Source: Heliopora coerulea
Taxonomy: Eukaryota > Cnidaria > Anthozoa > Scleralcyonacea > Helioporidae
Direction: 5' to 3'
NCBI GenBank assembly: GCA_030142905.1
Contig: JASJOG010000105.1
Coordinates: 248,001-312,000, forward strand
DNA: 64,000 nt
Under the pieces are notes generated by a model, which worked only from the letters and a program-made list of their open reading frames with translations, was not told the origin of the DNA and searched no databases. Positions 46,719-52,700 of the stretch are shown piece after piece (position 1 is the stretch's first letter; each line of letters begins with the position of its first letter). The position numbers and the translations under genes were made by a program.

Positions 46719-49700
46719 TACATGTATATATATATATATATATATATGTCCAGTGCGTTTCAGGTGAGATTACGGCATGGGTGAGCTACGGTGAGTACGG
46801 ATGGTGAGGTATGTATGATAGATACGTGCTTTAGCAGCTTTTAGCAAAACTCATCTAGACAACCGTAACCTCACCTGAAACTCACTGGATAAAATTAGTA
46901 ATGAACGAGAAAGTTTTGTCCATTGACCTAATGTACGTGACATACGTAACGAAAAGACTGGCACTGTCAGTACTCGTTCGTAACAAGTCAGCATTTGCGG
47001 TTGAATCGCGGGAGCGTCCTCTATTCGGAGCCCTGTCAGCATTTGCCGGAGCTTGCCACAGTGATAATCCGCCCCTAAAAGTGGACTACCCCTCAGAAAA
47101 ATTTCACATGCAATTTCACGTATGAAAATAGAATTTCATATTTGAATAGTTTCAATTCCATTTGTGAAAAGAAATTTTCGTATTTTAAATACATGTTTCG
47201 TACACCAAGATTTCAAATGTGAAATTTTCAACCAGTTTATTTCACATGTGAATTAGGTATTTTATATGTGAAAAAATCTCCCATTTCACATGTGAAATGA
47301 GCATTTCGTAAGAGAAAATGTTCCAATTCCATATGTTTTTCGCAATGAAATGTCGTGAAATTTTCGTAAGTGACAAAAACAAACAATTAGGTAAAAGATA
47401 TAAGGTGGGAAATTAGAATATAAAAAGACTTAGCGACATTAAAAATATTCGGAGGAAATCAGTAAATTGCTTTTTGGAGGTATTTTTGACACACATACAG
47501 ACTTCCAGGTTTTTGGGTCGTCAGTATTGTAAACAATTCGTAAACCATTATTATAATACATAATCAACGTACATTGCAACTGACATAGATTCTGATAACT
47601 GAATAAATGATGGCAATTCATTCCAAATTCGACCAGATGTGATAAAGTAACTTGTTTGGAAGGTCACGGTACGCACGGCTGGGATGCCAAAAAGCGAGCT
47701 TGCATGAGGAGCAACTAGATCTTCTTATGGAACAAAGTGGTTTGTTGAATTTCAAGAAGTCCTCCAGATTTAATTCTGATAATTCAACGGGAACCTGGCC
47801 ATGGTATCGGAAGTATCAGTTACATTGTTATCGATACATCCTCCTACACTACAAAATCTTGAAATTTTCCCTTTCACTCCCATGTCGTGAAGAAGCCACA
47901 GTGTTAAATGTAAACCGAACACAAGTTTCCATTTCCTGCTGGAATGAAACTCGCATCAGTATCCTGTGAACAACCTCTTACAGGAATATTTGAAATATAG
48001 TGTGATGTTATGTATCTAGCGTTGTGCTGTTTTTACAGGCTCAGGCGTCCAGTCGGACGAATGACGGTTGAAGAGCAACATCTGGAAGGAGAATACAGAT
48101 ATGTAAACTCCAGGCTTATCACCAATAGGTAAGATTTTTAGGAAGGCTTAACCTTGGAATAAGATTTCTTACAACATGAGGCAACCTATCATTGCTAAAA
48201 ATAATAAATTAAGAAAAACCAATGCCTTCCCAAATCGACACAAGGCTGGAGAACTGTAAATGACTACCTTTGCTCAGGCCTTTCAATTTTCTTCTTTGTT
48301 GTGTTCGTCCATGAGCTGATGTGCCTACTCTTCAGTGAAAGATCAACTGGCTTTTTTGAGCAATTGATTTGTTGACCAATCATAGATACATTAGGTAGAA
48401 GCGAGCGGCACTGTTAGACAATTTCCCACCTTTTGCTGTTCATTACCAGAAAATATACTACAGTCGCCGCCGCTTAAATACAAGTCGCTTATATGCAAAA
48501 ATCGCTTATATGCAAAGATTTTGGAAATCCAAAACCTATTCGTATTAAAATAAGTCTTTTTGCTCTGCTTATATGCAAAACGTTTATATGCAAAAATCGG
48601 TTATGCAAAGGAAAATTTGGTAATTTTCCATAGAAAGTCGGTTATATGCAAAAAAAATTTGCAAAAGTACTAGTTTTTCCACCAATGTTTCAAAGTTTTG
48701 CATTTTTTTACCATGATTCATCATTTTATAAACAGCACTTCAACAAATCCCAATGATTAGCATCTTTTCTTCTACTGTTTTGATTATTTGGGTCTTTGTT
48801 TTTATGAAAACAAAGTCGCTGTTAATGGCGTTTCTAAACAATATACAACAGCTAATTAGCGTCATTATTTTTACACCTACTCTTCTCAGCAAGTTAAAAA
48901 CAAATACCGCAAATGCTCGGTCTCTGAATCATTTGCCAATTCAGGCAAGTTGTCCATTACGTCATACCTTACGGGTTCATTATTTAAACTCTGCCTTAAA
49001 TTTTACATTCACGTTTCAAAATGCCAACTCGAAAGACGCTAATGCTCGCTAAAAAACTTGAAGTTATCACAGCATTTGAAAAAAATCCTTCACAGTCTCA
49101 GAAAGAAACTGCTGAGAAGTATGGAGTCAGTATTGCTACCATTAGCCGAATTCTAAAAAACAAAATGTCACTTCAGTCAAAAAGCGAAAAAGTGAAAAAT
49201 CTTTGCCGAAAAAGACAACGTACAAGCGCAGCCCCTAATGTTGATGAAACCTTATTTACCTGGTTTCGCCGAGCAAGTACTATACAGGGAATACCAATCT
49301 CTGGTGACGTTCTTAAGGAAAAAGCGCTTTTCTTTGCTAGAAGTTTGAATGTCGAAAACTTCAACGCTTCTGATGGCTGGCTTGGGCGATGGAAAACTCG
49401 ATATAATGTGGTTTTTAAGAAAGCTCAAGGTGAAAAAAGAGATGCAGACACCCCCACTTCCGAGACATGGCTGAAAGAAACATTACCAAATATTCTAAGC
49501 CGTTACAGCGAAAGCGATATCTTTAATGCGGACGATCTTCTTCCGGACAGATCTCACGTTTTAAAAGGAGAAAATCTCGCTGGTAGTAAGAACAGCAAAG
49601 CCCTAGTGATCATTCTAGTTTGTGCAAATATGAATGGTACGGAGAAGCTGCCATTCGAGGGCTGGTTGAAGAAATGGGACAACGAATTACGCAAAGCAAA

Positions 49701-52700
49701 ATGGACAATCGCCTTAATAGTTGACAATTGTACGGCGCATCCACCAGATATAACACTCACAAACATTAAACTTGTTTTCCTTCCACCAGATGTCACAAGT
49801 CTTATCCAACCGTGTGACCAAGGAATCATCAAGGCGCTGGAAGCCCACTATCGTAAAGCCATGATTAAGAGATTGGTTGCTGCCATTGATGCCGGATTGT
49901 GTGAAGATGTTAGCGCATTTTCTATGAAATTTGATTTGCTTGATGCCATGAATGCAATTGTCGCCTCCTGGTCTGAAATCACTGCGAAAACCATTGCAAA
50001 CTTCTTCCGTCATGCAGGTTTTGTATCAAGAGATGGTGGTGGTGATGAAGATTTGTTTGACGAAGGACATGAAATTCCGTTGGCTCAGCTGTTGGCAGCT
50101 CCGCATGGAATGGATCAGCAAAGCTTCGATGACATGTTATCTGCGGAGAACGGCCTCGAAACTGCACCACCAATTGATGAGAATTCGATCATTAACGAGC
50201 AAAAAGGCATGCAGGAGAGCGAAGACGAGCTGGACGAGCCCGAACAAAAACCGGTAATTAGTCACGCTGAATTTATGTCGCATTTAGCTGATATGAAGGA
50301 CTATCTTTGCTTGCATGGCTTCAATGACTGGAAATCGTTTAACTCGTTGTCAAACTTTTCAACGGACGTGTGTTCAAATGTTGCCAAAAGGCAAACATCA
50401 ATAGACAGTTATTTTAGAAAGTAAGAGCATTTGTCTTGTATATTCATGTAACATAAGTGTGCTACAGTAATAAATAAGTTTTTGCAATTCTTATTTAGTT
50501 TTGTTTCGTGTCATTAAGTTGAAACGGGATTTGATCATACTGTATTCTCATGTTTGCATACAAATCACCGGTCATTTACATTATGTAAATATGAATTTTG
50601 CTCGATGCGCGTCCTAGGAACGAATCCGCTTATATGCAAAATCCGCTTACATGCAAAAATGTAGTTGGCAAAAACATTTTGCATATAAGCGGCGGCGACT
50701 GTATCATTAACGCCAACCTAATACTCATTAACGCAAAAAATACATTCAATTTATTCAATCGACATTCATTAGCGTAGATACGCAATCATTTGTATCAAAG
50801 GGCATTCTACAGCGCCAACAGACGACTGTTAACTCCATTCTGCTTTACATTAGGGATAACAAAATTTCATTTAGGCAAGCTATTTCTCTTGTTTCACTGA
50901 AATTTACCAGTCAGGATTTCGTCCTCAACATTCAACTGAAACGGCCCTCCTACACTCTACAATAAAATGGCTTTCGAATATGGATGAGAGTTTAATTAAT
51001 GGAATATTATTTTTGGACCTTAAAAAAGCGTTTGACACTGTTGACCATGAGATTCTGATTTCCAAATTAGAATATTATGGAGTGAGAGGAACGCCGTTAC
51101 GGTGGTTTCAATCATACTTATTTCAAAGAAAACAAATTTGTAAAATAAAGCTTGCAATGTCAGAACCACAAAATATTACCTGTGGAATCCCACAGGGATC
51201 AAATCTTGGCCCCTTATTATTCCTCATATACATTAACGATCTACCTAATTGCCTTGAAACAACTCATGCTGCGATGTTTGCGGACGACACCAATATCTCA
51301 TGCCGACGGGAGTCGTCCGCAGACATAGAGCAACAACTTAACACTGATCTAGAAAATGTACGTAAATGGCTAATAGCCAATAGGCTTACCCTAAATATGG
51401 AAAAAAACGGAGTATATGATCATTGGATCAAGGCAAAACTAAACCACATTTCAACTAATCCGTATATAGTTATTGGAGATCAGGTCATTTCTCGAGTGAA
51501 AGAAAAAAAGGTACTAGGAGTAATAATTGATGAGCAATTGAAGTGGAAAGAGCACATAGATGCTCAATCTAAAAAAAATTTCAAACAATATAGCTCTTTT
51601 AAGAAGAGCAAAAGAATTTGTGACTCAGGAAACATTAGTAAAAATGTATAATACTCTAGTTTTACCACACTTCATTTATTGCTCTAATGTATGGCATGAT
51701 GGCACCACAACTAATATAAACAAACTCTATAAACTCCAAAAGAGGGCTGCACGTGTAATAACGGGAGCAAGATATGAAATCCGATCATCGGAAATTTTCG
51801 AAAATCTTGACTGGAAACCAATTAAAATAAATTTAAAAAAGCGAGAACTACTTTCAACATTTAAAGGTTTACGAGCTTGGGCACCAAAATATCTAAAAGA
51901 CCACTTTAAAATTCTCCAAAATAACGTCTACAGACTGAGAAGTAACGATAAAAATCTTTATTTACCAAAGCCTAACACTAATTTCTTAAAATATACATTT
52001 ATATATCGTGCATCAAAGTTCTGGAATAGTCTACCTTATAATATAATTAATAATATCCATACAATTCGGTTAAACAGCTTCATAAATTTAATAGATGAAT
52101 ACATATATAACACATCCTAGAAAATTGTCTTCATATACCATTAATAATTTCTGTTTTCTGTATATAGTAATATATTTAGTATTAATATTTTAGATGTAAA
52201 TATAGTTATTAGTTAAGAATGTATTTTTGTACTAAATTAATGCACGGCCCTTTGAAAAACAGGAGACCGAATAGGCCACCGTGCTAAAATAGATTTAAGT
52301 AAAGTAAAGTAAAGCAAAGTAAAGAAATGCCTTTTGACGCAAATGGTTGCGTATCTACGCTAATGAACGTCGATTGAATAAAATGAATGTATTTTTGCGT
52401 TAATGAGTTTAAGGCTGGCGTTAATGATACTGTATTTTCTGGTAATGAACAGCAAAATGTGTTGTTTCGTTGAACACCTCTCTACAGTCAAACCGCCATT
52501 TTATTTTTTTGCTCGAGTCTTTTGCCATTTACATCATTTTTGCTTTTCCAGTGAAGAAATTGCGTTCTATCAAGGTGATTCAAGGGAAGACCTCATCGTT
52601 AATCATGCTTTTCAGAGACTGGTAAGGCTATCTTAGAAGAAGTTACTAAGATTAGTTCGTAGTTTATAGTTGTTATCAATGCCATTACATATCGTGCCGT

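Larger units (their letters stand above)
48430..52461. mobile_element. TIR repeat R3, split by Tigger and a LINE
   Basis: Left end 48430-48460 (TTTTGCTGTTCATTACCAGA) continues after the Tigger at 50702-50907 (TCATTAACGCCAACCTAATA, GACGACTGTTAACTCCATTC). The inverted right end is 52320-52461 (GGCGTTAATGATACTGTATT, TTTCTGGTAATGAACAGCAA). Same family as 24420-24757. The second half of its central hairpin is missing where the LINE entered. Confidence 0.75.

Noticed and set aside
33565..46749. CRISPR-like array from regular repeats
   Set aside because: Eukaryotic context, repeats are microsatellites and 232-bp tandem units; no spacer pattern.
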